A stretch of 64,000 nucleotides of DNA from Vombatus ursinus (taxonomy: Eukaryota > Chordata > Mammalia > Diprotodontia > Vombatidae): positions 34,959,312 to 35,023,311 of the forward strand of contig NW_020954556.1 in assembly GCF_900497805.2 (NCBI RefSeq). Reading direction: 5' to 3'. Positions 49,791-61,199 of this stretch are shown here, piece after piece. The notes beneath the pieces were generated by a model. The model was not told the origin of the DNA and ran no database searches. It was given only the letters and a program-made list of their open reading frames with translations. The first letter of the stretch is position 1, and each line of letters begins with the position of its first letter. The translations under genes and the position numbers were made by a program.

Positions 49791-51128
49791 TTCTAGACAT
49801 GAGTAGAATACCTAGAAAGCACAGAATTGGTTTATTAAAATAGACTTCAAAAACAATGTGTTACCTACTTAAAATAAAAATTTCTGCTGGTTCTAAAATT
49901 TATGCCTCTTCTTGAAATCACTTACATTCTACTTAAGCTCACATCTGTGTGATCTTCAGTAGCCATGTGGAGGATACAGCTATAAAATGATGCTCTCTGT
50001 GGCTCATTCTGAGAGAAACAAATGGACACTGGCAGGCCTTTGGCTCTTCCACATACATGGTCTTATTCAATGCAACTAACCTCCCCAAACCCCCCCGGCT
50101 TGAGAGCATTTGCTCCAGAATTCTGCTTTTCTAATTGGCCCCTTGCACCAGTTTATAGATTTCTGGCTATGACTTCTAGCCTGATACTAGTTTCTCTCTT
50201 AGATTATGAGAGCAGGATATGGTACTCAGAACAAACCTCTTTCCACATGCTAACCATGTTCATTTCCTCATTTGTTGACTCTTGCCTATAAATCACCTGC
50301 ACATGCAGGTTTCTTCCCATTCACTTTAGGAGCTAATTTTTTCAGGCTGTCTATTTAATCATTCATATTCTAGGTGTACCTACAAGTTAATAATAAGAAT
50401 AATAGTAAACAAGTATAAATCTTTATGGGCTTAATTATAAAGGACTCAGCATTTATATTTAGTAATGAAAAATTATTCTGCTTAAAACCTCCTGGATATA
50501 GCTGTGTCAAATTGTGGAATGCTACATTAAAATCTTTAATTTTCAAAGGGCAATTATGTTAAACATATACTCTTATACTTGTGTGTTTTCGATTCATACT
50601 TTAAATTTCAGATTCAAATCTTTATATTCTATATTGCTGCTTTGGATATACTAGGCTAGGGAGAACGGCAATAAACAAATTGAATCTGTCATGACCCAGT
50701 TCAAAATAAAAACAACTAGTAGCAAAATCCTAATGTGATGAAATGTTCATGTATGGTTCATTTTCTATCAAAGTTGCTCTGCCATAATTTTAAATTTCTG
50801 TTACTTTAAGCATATTGTTACTAACATAGTTACTGAAGAAATTTGCAAACTCAGTTGATGAGAAAATACATCAATACACAAGTGCCTCAAAGGTCTATGT
50901 TGTCTGTCAACCAATGTGAGAACTCCTTCTTGGCAGATTGTAGCCTACCTCTTAACTTAATAATCAACAAGAATTTATTAAGCATCAACTATGTGGTAGC
51001 CCTTCATTCAGTGTATGTGATATCAAGGCAAAAATGGCATGATTTATTTTATCAATAAATACATAATGTAATATATGTGTGTCTACTGCTATATATGTAT
51101 GCATACATACATATATGTGTACATATTT
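49791..51128. other. Non-coding; one short old-repeat fragment
   Basis: No gene seen. 50960-51010 ('aataatcaacaagaatttat', 'taagcatcaactatgtgg') is the start of the same old interspersed repeat as at 52735 and 53355. A TATG/TACA microsatellite covers about 51060-51125. 50020-50340 is GC-richer and repeat-free but has no recognisable product. Confidence 0.45.
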
Positions 51129-51218
51129 TATAGATGAGAAAATTGAATACATACATATATGTATGTATACACACATATACATTTATTTTTTATTTATTTA
51201 ATAAAACTGAGAAGAGGA
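51129..51218 (+). repeat. Direct repeat copy 1 (partner 53786-53869)
   Basis: Begins 'tatagatgagaaaattgaat', passes through a TATG/CACA microsatellite-like core and ends 'aataaaactgagaagagga'. The partner copy has the same beginning, core and end. Confidence 0.8.
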
Positions 51219-51526
51219 ACAGTCCAAGGAGCAATGAAGCTACTTACGATTAAAATTAGAACCAGAAAAACCAACAAATGGTCAGAGTAGCAAAAGGAGG
51301 GAGTTTTCATTGATGAGACTAACTCAGTGTCCAGTTCTCTAGCTACTAAACCATACTGCAAAAAAGTAACAGTTTTAAAAAAGTGTTATACAAATACTCT
51401 TGTTTATAAATGTTAGTTTCCACCACATTCAAGTGTGTATGACTCCAAATCTTCCTAACAATATGGTTATATGTTATTTTTAACACCTTTTCTAGTTACT
51501 TGTAAACCAACAGTATGGAAAGGTTC
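51219..51526. other. Non-coding, nothing recognised
   Basis: No repeat family or coding frame seen in these 300 bases between the direct-repeat copy and the hairpin. Confidence 0.5.
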
Positions 51527-51716
51527 AAGTAGAAGAGAGGAAGTTACAAAGGGTTAAATTTAAATGATGTTAGCAAGAAAAAAAATCTTTGTAAGAATTA
51601 GAGCCATCCAGTAGCGTATGGGCATAGTACACTACTGGATGGCTCTAATTCTTACAAAGATTTTTTTTCTTGCTAACATCTAAATTTAGCCCTTTGTGAC
51701 TTCCTCTCACTACTTC
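51527..51716. repeat. Near-perfect long inverted repeat (hairpin)
   Basis: Left arm 51527-51614 and right arm 51632-51716 are reverse complements with only a handful of differences; the inner ~55 bp ('ttagcaagaaaaaaaatctt' to 'gccatccagtag') match exactly. The loop is about 17 nt (51615-51631). The outer arms contain 'gagaggaagttacaaagggt' against 'gagaggaagtcacaaagggc'. A 4-nt length difference sits at 51574-51578. It resembles no transposon end I know. Confidence 0.9.
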
Positions 51717-52734
51717 ATGTCATTCTCTGTAGTCAGATAGAATGCATTTAATTGCTTTTCCACGTGAAATCCATTCAAATATTTAAAGAAAGGTAAAATG
51801 TTCATCCATAAAAACTTCTCTTATGGTGAATAAAGAGCCTCAGTTCCTTTGGTTCATGTACATGTGGCACAGAATCAAGCTTCTTTACCATTTAGCACTT
51901 TGTCTCAAACACAACTGCCACCAAAAACAAATTCAAGCAAAGAAAGGAAAAAAAAACCTAAATGAAGTCTAGACATGCATGGGTCTACTTTAAGTCTAAA
52001 ATGTGCATCCTAATATGCTGTAACAATTTTCTGACTTTTAAAAGGTTATGAGTAAATGAACTTATTGCATGAACACATTATCATGTTATATAAGTAGCAG
52101 ATGATGAAGACTACCTAAACATTCATCTTTATTATACATTTCATTAACATTTTATTATTGCAATAAGAGAAAATTTATCTGACAAATAGTTTATGATAAC
52201 CATAATCATGATCATGCTGGATGGTAATTAGATATAATGGCAAGCAGATTACACAAATGGCTGTAATTAGGAAAGTTTTAGTCTTTTATCAGCATTTATA
52301 ATTGGCATCAATAACAACAGTTTTAGCACTTATTCAATCCTCAAATTTGATTGTATCTATTTGTGCTCATACAATATTGCTCGTTACAATTTAAGTTCCT
52401 TTTGGGATGGAATTGTTTGTCTTCTCATTTTTGTATACTTAAAACAAATGAGGCCTAACACAATACCTTACAGATAAGAAAAGTATAAAAAGTATTCAAA
52501 ATATTAACTTGTGTTTTCTAAAGATATCATAGTTGGAAGGAATTAGAAGTGATAGAATGGAATTCCTCCATTTTAAGATATGAAAGAATTGATGTCTAAA
52601 GAATTGAAGTGCTTTATTCCAAAATTCTACAGTTAGAGACAGTCTTGATGGCTTGTAATATTTCAATTTATGAAGCAATTGTTAATGTACAAAGCTTTTA
52701 CCTTGGAATATACATGTGAGGTCAGAATGTATTA
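51717..52734. other. Unique non-coding DNA, no gene seen
   Basis: No repeat family recognised. 52020-52340 is rich in ATTA/TAAT motifs ('ggtaattagatataatgg', 'ctgtaattaggaaag') and is proposed in the findings as a possible conserved element. Confidence 0.5.
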
Positions 52735-52945
52735 GAGAGTCAAGAAGCATTCAGTAAGTGCTTACCATGTGCCAGGTATGCAAACAAAAGCAAAGGATAG
52801 TCCCTGCTCTCGAGGACTTCATAGTTTATTGGGGGAGACAATGTGCAGATAAGGTATTTACATGATAAACAGAAGATAATAACACCAAGCATCATCACTA
52901 AGGGAGATACAATCCCTCACTAGATATCGTCAAGCAAAGGAGACA
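52735..52945 (+). repeat. Old mammalian interspersed repeat, family not assigned
   Basis: 'aagcattcagtaagtgctta', 'ccatgtgccaggtatgcaaa', 'gtccctgctctcgaggactt', 'ttattgggggagacaatgtg'. This text is common in mammalian genomes as part of an old LINE-related repeat, but I cannot name the family with certainty. Confidence 0.5.
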
Positions 52946-53354
52946 GGACCCCTTATTAAGTATATCATAGAGGGAACTATCCTTTCCCTATATGTTTTAA
53001 TATACCACTTCTGGAATTTTAATTTTGAAATTCTGATGAAGTTAGTATTCAAACTTTTGTCATCTTACACCAAAATTCATGCTCAATCTCTTCCACTACT
53101 AGACTTCTTTTATACTAGCACTACCAACTACAGCACAGTCATACCCACATTCATAAACCCAAAGTCTCTCTGTTAATTCACCACAAATTAAGCTTTACAT
53201 GTACCTGATTACTTGTGATAGGACCAGTATTTCTATGATGCAGTGGGTTCTTTCCTCCCTTTCACAACATGAGGAAGCTTTACCTAAATGAAGACTAAGC
53301 TTCCCCCATAATTGTTTGGCCCATACTTCTCTGACTCTGCTACCTGGTCTGGCA
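52946..53354. other. Non-coding, nothing recognised
   Basis: No repeat family or coding frame seen. Confidence 0.45.
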
Positions 53355-53720
53355 GTAAACTATTATTTATTAATGACACCATGTGCCACGCACAGAGTTA
53401 AATACTAGGGATGTAAAAGAAGGCAAAAAAGGCATAAATCCCCCTGTTCTCAAGAAGGTTACTGTTTAATAGAGGAGACAACATTCAAACAAGCCTATAT
53501 GAAGACAAGACACACAGAATAAATTATAAGTATTTTTCTCAGGAAGGTACTAAGATTAAGGAGGGTTGGGAAAGATTTCTTGTGAAAGGTAGGGCTTGAG
53601 TTGAAACTTGAAGGAAGTCAGGGAAGCCAGGAGGGAGAGACGAGGAAGGGTAACTATGTCAGGCCTGCAAAACAATTAGAAGTGATGGGAGTTGGCAGAT
53701 AGAGTGTGATGTGCAAGAAA
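53355..53720 (+). repeat. Second, longer copy of the old interspersed repeat
   Basis: 'atgacaccatgtgccacgca', 'aaatccccctgttctcaaga', 'tttaatagaggagacaacat', 'ggttgggaaagatttcttgt', 'cttgaaggaagtcagggaag', 'ccaggagggagagacgagg'. Same family and orientation as 52735-52945 but extending further 3'. Confidence 0.55.
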
Positions 53721-53785
53721 CATCTGAGATGTTAAAAGAAAATCTCAGCTACATGGTATTCATTTCTGGCAGGCTTGCCCTCAAT

Positions 53786-53869
53786 TATAGATGAGAAAAT
53801 TGAATACACACATATATGTACATGTACACACATATACATTTATTTTATTTAATAAAACTGAGAAGAGGA
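53786..53869 (+). repeat. Direct repeat copy 2 (partner 51129-51218)
   Basis: Same start 'tatagatgagaaaattgaat' and end 'aataaaactgagaagagga' as the copy 2.65 kb upstream, with a shorter microsatellite core. Confidence 0.8.
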
Positions 53870-54599
53870 TGCCTTCTTTTGCCTTCTTTTACATCCTTGC
53901 TCCATCAGATGGCCCTTTTCACTCTAGAGCTCAGATCTCACTCAATTGGCAGGCTTCCTTTTTTCTGAGATGTTTCAGGCAACATCTTCCCATAAAGGGC
54001 CTTGGGGAACCAAAGGGAGGTATTGCAAGAAGACATTTTCTAATATCACGGGAGTGGTGAAACTGTTAATATATAATTACCATAGGTGTGTATTTACTTG
54101 GAAGAAAGGTACTGCTTAGTTGACAGTGGTAGTTCTGAATCACTGGATGAGGGAGAGTCGTTGTATAACTCCTGTGGAAAAAAAAGGCAGAATTTTCTAC
54201 AAAATCTCTAAAGGGACACAGATTTTATGTGATTTCTCTGATGTAAGTCTCAGGGAGAAGGATGTTTTGGCAGGTGATACATTAAAGCTTTTGACAGTTT
54301 GCCAACCCTTGCAGGTTGATTTTCATCATAGAATTCATTGTCCATGGTACCCTCCCCATTCTTGGTTAGAAACATCTTTATGCATCTGCTCTTCAATCTC
54401 ATCTATCACAAAGCCCAAATTGATGTGTTCCAATAAATATTTCTTACAATTTTTAAATCACAATTATTAGATGGCAAGTTAAGAAATTACTAATTGCTCT
54501 ACAGTGAAAATTAGTAGAGAAAGTTACCATAAAGGTCGATATAATTGAAGTGAATAAAAATAGCATATGAAAGTTAGTATTAATAAATATGTGATTTAA
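53870..54599. other. Non-coding, nothing recognised
   Basis: The frames at 53791-54060 and 54120-54470 (89 and 116 codons) have no recognisable product, signal peptide or conserved motif. Confidence 0.45.
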
Positions 54600-54705
54600 G
54601 GTTTGCAAAACATTTCACATAGATCATCTGGTTTGATCCTCCCAACAGTTCTGTGAGGCAGGTGCTATTGTTATCTTCATTTTATAGAATTCAGTACTAT
54701 ATCCT
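54600..54705 (-). repeat. MIR relic
   Basis: 'gtttgcaaaacatttcacat', 'ctggtttgatcctcccaaca', 'gttctgtgaggcaggtgcta', 'ttatcttcattttatag': the reversed MIR tail and core. Confidence 0.65.
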
Positions 54706-55004
54706 GTGTTTGTGTAAAGTCTGTGATACATATCGCAAACTGATATAGTTTCTCTTTCTGCCCAAATGGTTTATAGCATGTTCTCTGCTGATAACATCAC
54801 TTTTCTTTCTACCTCCAGTGAAGATCACTTCACTGAAATACTGTCCTCTTGGCTTCACACTCTGCTCTGTTTCTAGAATTTCCTTACAAGGCAACATGTC
54901 ATTAATCTACAGGGGCATTCTTTCCAATTCCTTTGGTCATTTTTTCTTCTTACCTATCATGATCATTTGAAAAAATATCATGTAAAAAGCACTGACTGTC
55001 AAGT

Positions 55005-55175
55005 TCAAATCTTAGGTTCAAATCCTGCCTCTGAAGCTTATTACCTTTGTAAAGCTGGAGAAGCCCTTTATCCTCTCTTGGCCTCAGTTTCATGATCTGT
55101 AAAACTAGGGCTTTCTATTGGATGGCCTCTGGGCTTCTTGCCTAAATCTAGATATATGATCTTGAGTTCTATATA
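55005..55175 (+). repeat. CORE-SINE relic
   Basis: 'ttaggttcaaatcctgcctc', 'ttggcctcagtttcatgatc', 'tgtaaaactagggctt', 'ggatggcctctgggcttctt', 'ctagatatatgatc'. Same tail type as 2295-2500. Confidence 0.65.
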
Positions 55176-55285
55176 ATATTACATGGTCATACTTTAGTCA
55201 TCCTACCAAATTTCAATGATTTCTATGAAGTCAAATGTACTTCCTTGCATTTATAATTTCAGTTCCTTTGCTCATTACCCATATG

Positions 55286-55321
55286 TGTGCTGTTGTTGTT
55301 CGGTCATTTCAGTTGTGTTTC
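55286..55321 (-). repeat. SINE 3'-end fragment
   Basis: 'tgttgttgttcggtcatttc' then 'agttgtgtttcag' is the reversed 3' end of a Mar1/Opo1-like SINE, lying 36 bp before a plus-oriented copy. Confidence 0.6.
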
Positions 55322-55356
55322 AGCCACAAATATTTTACATGACAGCTAAACATATG

Positions 55357-55600
55357 GATGCAGCTAGGTGGTACAGTGGGTACAGCACCAGCTTGGAGTC
55401 AGGAAGACTCAGCTTCCTCAGTTCCAATCTGGCCTTAGATGCTTACTAGGTGTGTGACCCTCAGCAAGTCATTTAAACCTGTTTGCCTGAGCTCCTCATT
55501 TACAAAATAAGCTACAAAAGGAAACAGCATGACACTCCAGTGTGTTTGCTGAGAAAACCCCAATTTGGGTCATGACACGACTGATATGACTAAACAAGAA
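55357..55600 (+). repeat. Marsupial tRNA-derived SINE (Mar1/Opo1-like)
   Basis: 'gatgcagctaggtggtacag' head, 'cttggagtcaggaagactca', 'ttactaggtgtgtgaccctc', 'tacaaaaggaaacagcatga' and 'gggtcatgacacgactgata' near the 3' end. Near full length. Confidence 0.85.
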
Positions 55601-55959
55601 AGATATCTGAGACCACAGGTTTCATTACTATCTCTTTTCACAGATATTGTCTCCTTTGAACTTCTGAGCCTCTATTGATATTCTTCTTCACTGCTCTCTA
55701 TTTGATCTTGTTTGGTGGAAATATGTAATTGGTTTCATCTCTGCTCTCCATTTTCCATCTGATACCTTTTCAATTAGAGCAAGCTTGTTCTCTAATTAGA
55801 ACCAAGAGCCTAGAAACTGGCTATATCTGAGAGAATTGACATAATCATGGGGAAAAATTTAATTAAGGCACAAAGGTAGATATTTGATCTTTTTTGATTT
55901 GATAAAAGAAAAGGGAATGTTAGAAAACCATAATTCACTAAGGGAGAGGAAAGGTAAGG

Positions 55960-56218
55960 GAATAAGCATTTGTATAGCTCCTACTGTGCACAAGTATTGG
56001 GGTAAGCATATTTTTCAACAAATATTACCTCTTTCAATCCTTACAGCTATACTGCAAGGTAAGATCTATTATTATCCCCATTTCCAGTTGAAGAAACTGA
56101 AGCAAAAAAGTTAAGTGACTTGCCAAGAGTCACATAGCTAGTAAGTATCTGAGGATGGATTTGAACTCATGTTTTTCTGACTTCAGTCTTAGCACTCTAT
56201 CCACTACGTCACCAGCTG
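55960..56218 (-). repeat. CORE-SINE/MIR relic, nearly full length
   Basis: Reads reversed: 'cctttcaatccttacagcta' type region, 'attattatccccatttccag', 'ttgaagaaactgaagcaaaa', 'ttaagtgacttgccaagagt', 'cacatagctagtaagtatct', 'ctctatccactacgtcacca' with the head at the right. Confidence 0.75.
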
Positions 56219-57861
56219 ATTAGAAGTGAGAATCAGATGTCTCTAAGAGGAGGAAGAAAAAGAAAGGGATTTCAAAGACTTCAAAAACAAACTTCCCTTC
56301 TTTTATAATCTATCTTTGTATGTGATAAACTAAAAGAAGTACTGTCCAAAAGGATTTCCATTCCAGATTGTGTTGCTCCTCCTCTTCCATTCTCCCCTAC
56401 TCCTCAACCCCCCATACCATCAATGCTATTGCCACATTGTACCTTAGTAGGAACTAGGCAAGTAATCAAAATGAAAATAATATTTTTAGAAAATGAAGTT
56501 AGCAAAATCACATTCGTTCATGAGAGTATTAGAACCTATGATGCTGGATCATAAGAAAAAATTTATTTTGCTTTTGCAGTTAAGTAGCCCATATTTTATT
56601 ATGATCCTTCCTTTTCCCCTTTTCTGACTATAGTAATTACTATTTATTCTAATCCAACAGAAGAATTTTTATAAGATTAAGCTCATTTTCTAGGACCAAA
56701 ACAAATTATAAGTAAATTATGGGGAACATAATTATTCTAAATCAATGCTGAATTTTATAGTTATTATGTTTAGGTCAAAAGAAAGAATTTTCATTTGGGC
56801 TTGGCAAGAATTTACAAAAATGAATATAATTCTGTAATCAAGACTTAAAACTGTTATTGGATGTTTAAAAATGAAAGCATCCCAACTGGTCAGGTTTTGA
56901 GTCATTAAAATAATGGGGAAGTAAAAATCTTACAAGTTAATGAGTAATGTTCTTTTCATTTTCATACTGACAATTACAAGCATTAACATAAAAAATGAAG
57001 AGCAATCTTAGTTTTCATTAGTCAGAATGTAAGGGACTGAAGATAAGGGGAATTAAAAATGGTCACTTTGTTAAAGCAAGTTGTCCTGGCTACAATTGTG
57101 GGAAAACAGCATAGCTCAGTCTTCATTCTCAATATGAACAGATATGGAGTACTGGCAAAGGAGTTTTTTTTTCAGTTTTTCTATCAAGACTAATATCTGT
57201 GGGGAAAACACATGAAAACAAAGGCTGTACTAAACACAATAATGGATTATAGGCCAAATTAGATTTCTCATGGAAAAAAAAATACCCTCCTACGGTGATG
57301 AGCATCAAAGATGACATTTTATTGGTCCAGCCAAATATATTGATAATATATACAAAATTAAGATGAATCATTTGTGGAAACTATACAAAATGTGCTCTGA
57401 AATCAATCAACTGTACATCATATCCCATTAATCATTTGCCCTCCTTTCTGTCAACTACTCCTGGTGCTGACTGTTTTGTGCTTTAACATTCTGTTCACAA
57501 GTACCAGACACAAATGGTGCAATGTGGAGAGAGTTTGGGGGAAGGGAGAAGGGAAACAGGCAACCAACAGCTTCATGATTCAGCTGGATCTTACCCTGTC
57601 TTTTTTGTGTCTTTTTTTTTTTAATTCTTCTCGACAGATGCCTGTTCCAGCAAATTAATCACAACACATTAAATTGCCTGGTCTACAACCAAGAGCATTC
57701 AATTGAAGAGGTGACAAGTTAAATAGGTACCAAGAAGTGACAAACAACATTGGTGGTACCTATACCCTATATCTCCTATTCCTCTCCCCATTCCAAAGAA
57801 GTACCACTGCCTTAATAATTAAAGGTATATCACACTCTCTTTCTTTTGGAAATTTACTCCT
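56219..57861. other. Unique AT-rich DNA, no gene seen
   Basis: No repeat family recognised. The frame 57129-57371 (minus, 80 codons) and others are short and unrecognised. A T-run lies at about 57610-57622. Confidence 0.5.
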
Positions 57862-57925
57862 AGAATCATACAAGTGACAGTTGGAAGAGATCTTATAGGA
57901 TATGTTATGAAACCTTCCAATATGC
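57862..57925 (-). repeat. CORE-SINE 3' end fragment
   Basis: 'agaatcatacaagtgacagt' followed by 'tggaagagatcttatagga' is the reversed end of a CORE-SINE. Very short. Confidence 0.4.
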
Positions 57926-57971
57926 CCTAAAGATCTGTGGGTCTTGTCTTTCACTTTCTAGCTGGTTATCC

Positions 57972-58232
57972 TATATGTTGTTGTTATTGTTCAGTCATTT
58001 CAATTGTGTCCAAGTCTTTGTGACTGCATTTGAGATTTTCATGGCAAATATACTGGAGTACTTTGCCAATTCATTCTCCAGCTCATTCTACAAATGAGGA
58101 AGTGAGGTAAACAGGGTCTTGCCCAGGATTGCACAACTAGTGAGTGTCTGAGGCCAGATTTAAATTCAGAAAGATTATTCTTCCTGACACCAGACTTAGC
58201 ACTGTATTGACTGTGCCACCTAACTGCTTAAT
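57972..58232 (-). repeat. Marsupial tRNA-derived SINE (Mar1/Opo1-like), full length
   Basis: Left end 'tatgttgttgttattgttca' is the reversed 3' end; then 'tgtccaagtctttgtgactg', 'tactggagtactttgccaat', 'agtgagtgtctgaggccaga' and the head reversed at 'ctgtgccacctaactgctta'. It immediately precedes L1-Y. Confidence 0.85.
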
Positions 58233-58834
58233 CCTATATATGTCCAACAACTTAGAAGATAGCAGAAAGGTCAGTTGCAACAGGGTGAAAGAGGAGCACA
58301 GTCCAGCACAGGCTGCACCAGGGAAGATAGGGCCCCGGCAAACCAGGAGCAGGTCTTGGGGTGGCCTAATCAGTGGCAGATGTGGCAGTTTCCACACCTC
58401 TCAACCAAGATACGGTAAGGAGATCAGACAATGAGCCAGAAGGAGATTTACAGGAGTCCCTTTGCTAGTGCCCTGGGCAGGACTTTGTTGCATTGTCTAC
58501 ACTTGGTTAACAATCCTGGGTCTTAGTCCTAGTGCAAGGAAGAGCACTAGCACAGCAGAGCTTGTACCTGCAGGGGAGCAGGGACTCTGGTCACAATTGC
58601 AGAATTTAAAAAAAAAAGTATTTGTGGTCACTCACAAACCAGTGCACAGTAAAGGAGAGTTGTAAACACACTTTTTCCCTGGATCATACCACCTTGGAAG
58701 AGCCAAAAGCTTACAGATCCCCAGAATTACTTCTGAAAACAGTTGCACGAAAAGCCTGAAGCTTGGGACAGTGTTTCTTCTACTTGGGAAGCAGAGCCCC
58801 ACTTTAATATAGAGTTAAAGGTCAAGAAATAGTC

Positions 58835-59318
58835 AGGATCTATTTTCCAGGTCAGTTGTTTTTCCAATGAGATACTTCACATTTTTTTCTATATTTTCAT
58901 TCTTTTTATTGTTTCTTGACATATCATAAAATCATTAGATTCCATGTGCCTAATTCTAACTTTTAAGGACCTATTTTCCTCAGTGAGCTTTTGTATCTCC
59001 TTTTTCCTTTTAGCCAATTCTACTTCTTAAGGAGTTCTTCTTTTCAATGAATTTTCATATATCTTTTTCTATTTGGCCAATTCTTCTTTACAAGGCATTC
59101 CCTTCATTGAATTTTTGTGCCTCTTTTTCCATTTGGACTATTCTGTTTTTTAAGATGTTATTTTCTTCAGTATTTTTTGTACCTCCTTTACCAAGCTATT
59201 GACTCTTTTTTTTCTTCATTTTCTTGCATCACTCTCATTTCTCTTCCCAATTTTTCCTCTACCTTTTTCACTTGACTTTAAAAATCATTTCTGTGCTATT
59301 CCATCAAGAAATAATCAA
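58835..59318 (-). other. Inverted ORF1 N-terminal segment within L1-Y
   Basis: Minus-strand ORF1: 'tccaggtcagttgtttttcc' (the LIGKTTDLE codons reversed) at 58846-58865 through coiled-coil sequence to 'cttgactttaaaaatcattt' (the LKKDFKS codons reversed) at 59272-59291. The forward segment that follows repeats the LIDKTTYLNNRS codons at about 59361-59400, so the middle of ORF1 is present in both orientations. The first ~50 codons of ORF1 are missing. Confidence 0.8.
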
Positions 59319-61199
59319 ACAAAAAAAAAGAATGGAAATATAAGAGAAAACATGAACTATCTCATTGATAAAACAACTTACCTGAACAATAGGTCGAAGA
59401 GAGATAATTTAAGACTTATTGGACTATCTGAAAGTCATAATCAAAAAAGAGAGCCTAGATATAATCTTTCAAGGAATTATCAAGGAAAACTGCACTGATA
59501 TTCTAGAACCAGAGGGTAAAATAGAAGTTGAAAAATCCCCTAATCATCTCCTGAAAGAGACCCCAAAATGAAAACCCACAGGAATATTGTAGCCAAATTT
59601 CAGACCTCCCAGATCAATGAAAAATTATTGTAAGCTGCCAAAAAGAAACGATTCAAATATCATGGAGCCTTAGTCAGGATAACACAAGATTTAGCAGCTT
59701 CTACAATAAAAAGTCAGGCACTTGGAATATTATATTCCGGAGGGCAAAAGAGATAGGATTAAAACCAATAATCACATACCCAACAAAACTGAGTAAAATC
59801 CTTCAGGGGAAAAATGGATATTCAATGAAATCAAGGACTTTCAAGCATTCCTGATGAAAAGACCAGAGCTGAATAGAAAATTTGACTTTCAGATACACAA
59901 TGCAAAAGAATCATAAAAAAGTAAACAGGAAATACAAATCATAAGGGATTCTATAAGATTAAACTATAAATATTTCTACATGGGAAAATGATATTTATAA
60001 CTCCTAAAACTTTCTCATTATTAAGGCAGTTGGAAGGAGTACACATAAACAGAAAGCAGAGGTGTGAGTTGAATGTTCTTGTATTATTATCTAAAAAAAT
60101 AAGATTAAGGTATAAGAAAGAAGAATGCACTGGGAGAAGGGGAAAGGGAGAAGTAGAATAGGATAAATTATCTGACATGAAAGAGTCCTGAAAGACATTT
60201 TGCAGTGGAAGGGAAAATGGAAGAAGTGGGGAGAGAAACACACGAACCTTACTCTCATCAGAATTGGCTCAAAGAAGGAATAATATACATACACAAATAT
60301 ATGTATACATACATACACACATACATGTTTGTGTATGTATATATTCAGGTGAGTATAGAAATCTAAATTAGCATACAGGAAGGTAGGAAGCAAAAAGGAT
60401 AAAAGAAAGGGGAACTTATAGAAGGGAGGGCAGTTTGGAGGAGGTAAAAGTCAGAAACAAAACACGTCAGAATGGACAAGATAAAAGGAGAGAGGGAGTA
60501 GGATAAACAGGGGGAAATATGATGGAGGGAAATACATAGTTGGTAATCACTACTGGAAAAAAATTTTTACAGTGAGTTTCTCTGATAAAGACTTCATTAT
60601 GCATAGAAAAAGATAGAAATATAGAAACAGACAAATATAGAAAAATGTAGAAATATAGAAAACTGAGACAAATTTATAGAAAAAAGAGCCATTCCTCAAT
60701 TGATGAATGGTTAAAGAATGTAAACAGGCAGTTTTCAGACAAAGCTATCTATAGTCATATGAAAGAATACTCTAAATCACTATAGATGAGAGAAATGCAA
60801 ATTAAAACAACTCTGAGCTACTACCTCACATCTCTCAGATTAACTAATATGACAGAAAAGAAAAATGACAGATGTTGGAGGGGATGTGGGAAAATTAAAA
60901 CATTAATGCACTATTATTGAAGTTGTATACTTATTCAACCATTCTGAGATCAATTTGGAAGTATGCCCAAAGAATTATAAAACCACATATACCCTTTTAA
61001 CGTGTAATATCCCTACGAGGTCTGTATCCCAAAGAAATAAAAAAAGGACCTATGTATACAAAAGCTATTTATAGCATTAACTTTAATAGTGGCAAAGAAT
61101 TGGATATTGAGGGAATGTCCATCAAACAGAGAATGGCTGAACAAGTTGTTGTATATGATTTTGATGGAATACTATTTTGCTTTAAGAAATGATGAGTAG

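Noticed and set aside
50022-50291. 89-codon plus frame in a GC-richer stretch as a gene
   Set aside because: No recognisable motif, no splice sites or neighbours to support it.
51527-51716. Hairpin as an ordinary microRNA precursor or a MADE1-type mariner MITE
   Set aside because: Arms are much longer than a canonical pre-miRNA, and the sequence does not resemble the MADE1 palindrome. Left as unassigned and reported as a finding.
55286-55600. Inverted SINE pair as a functional RNA duplex
   Set aside because: Only about 36 bp of the minus-oriented copy remains and it matches just the 3' end; a chance neighbour insertion is sufficient.
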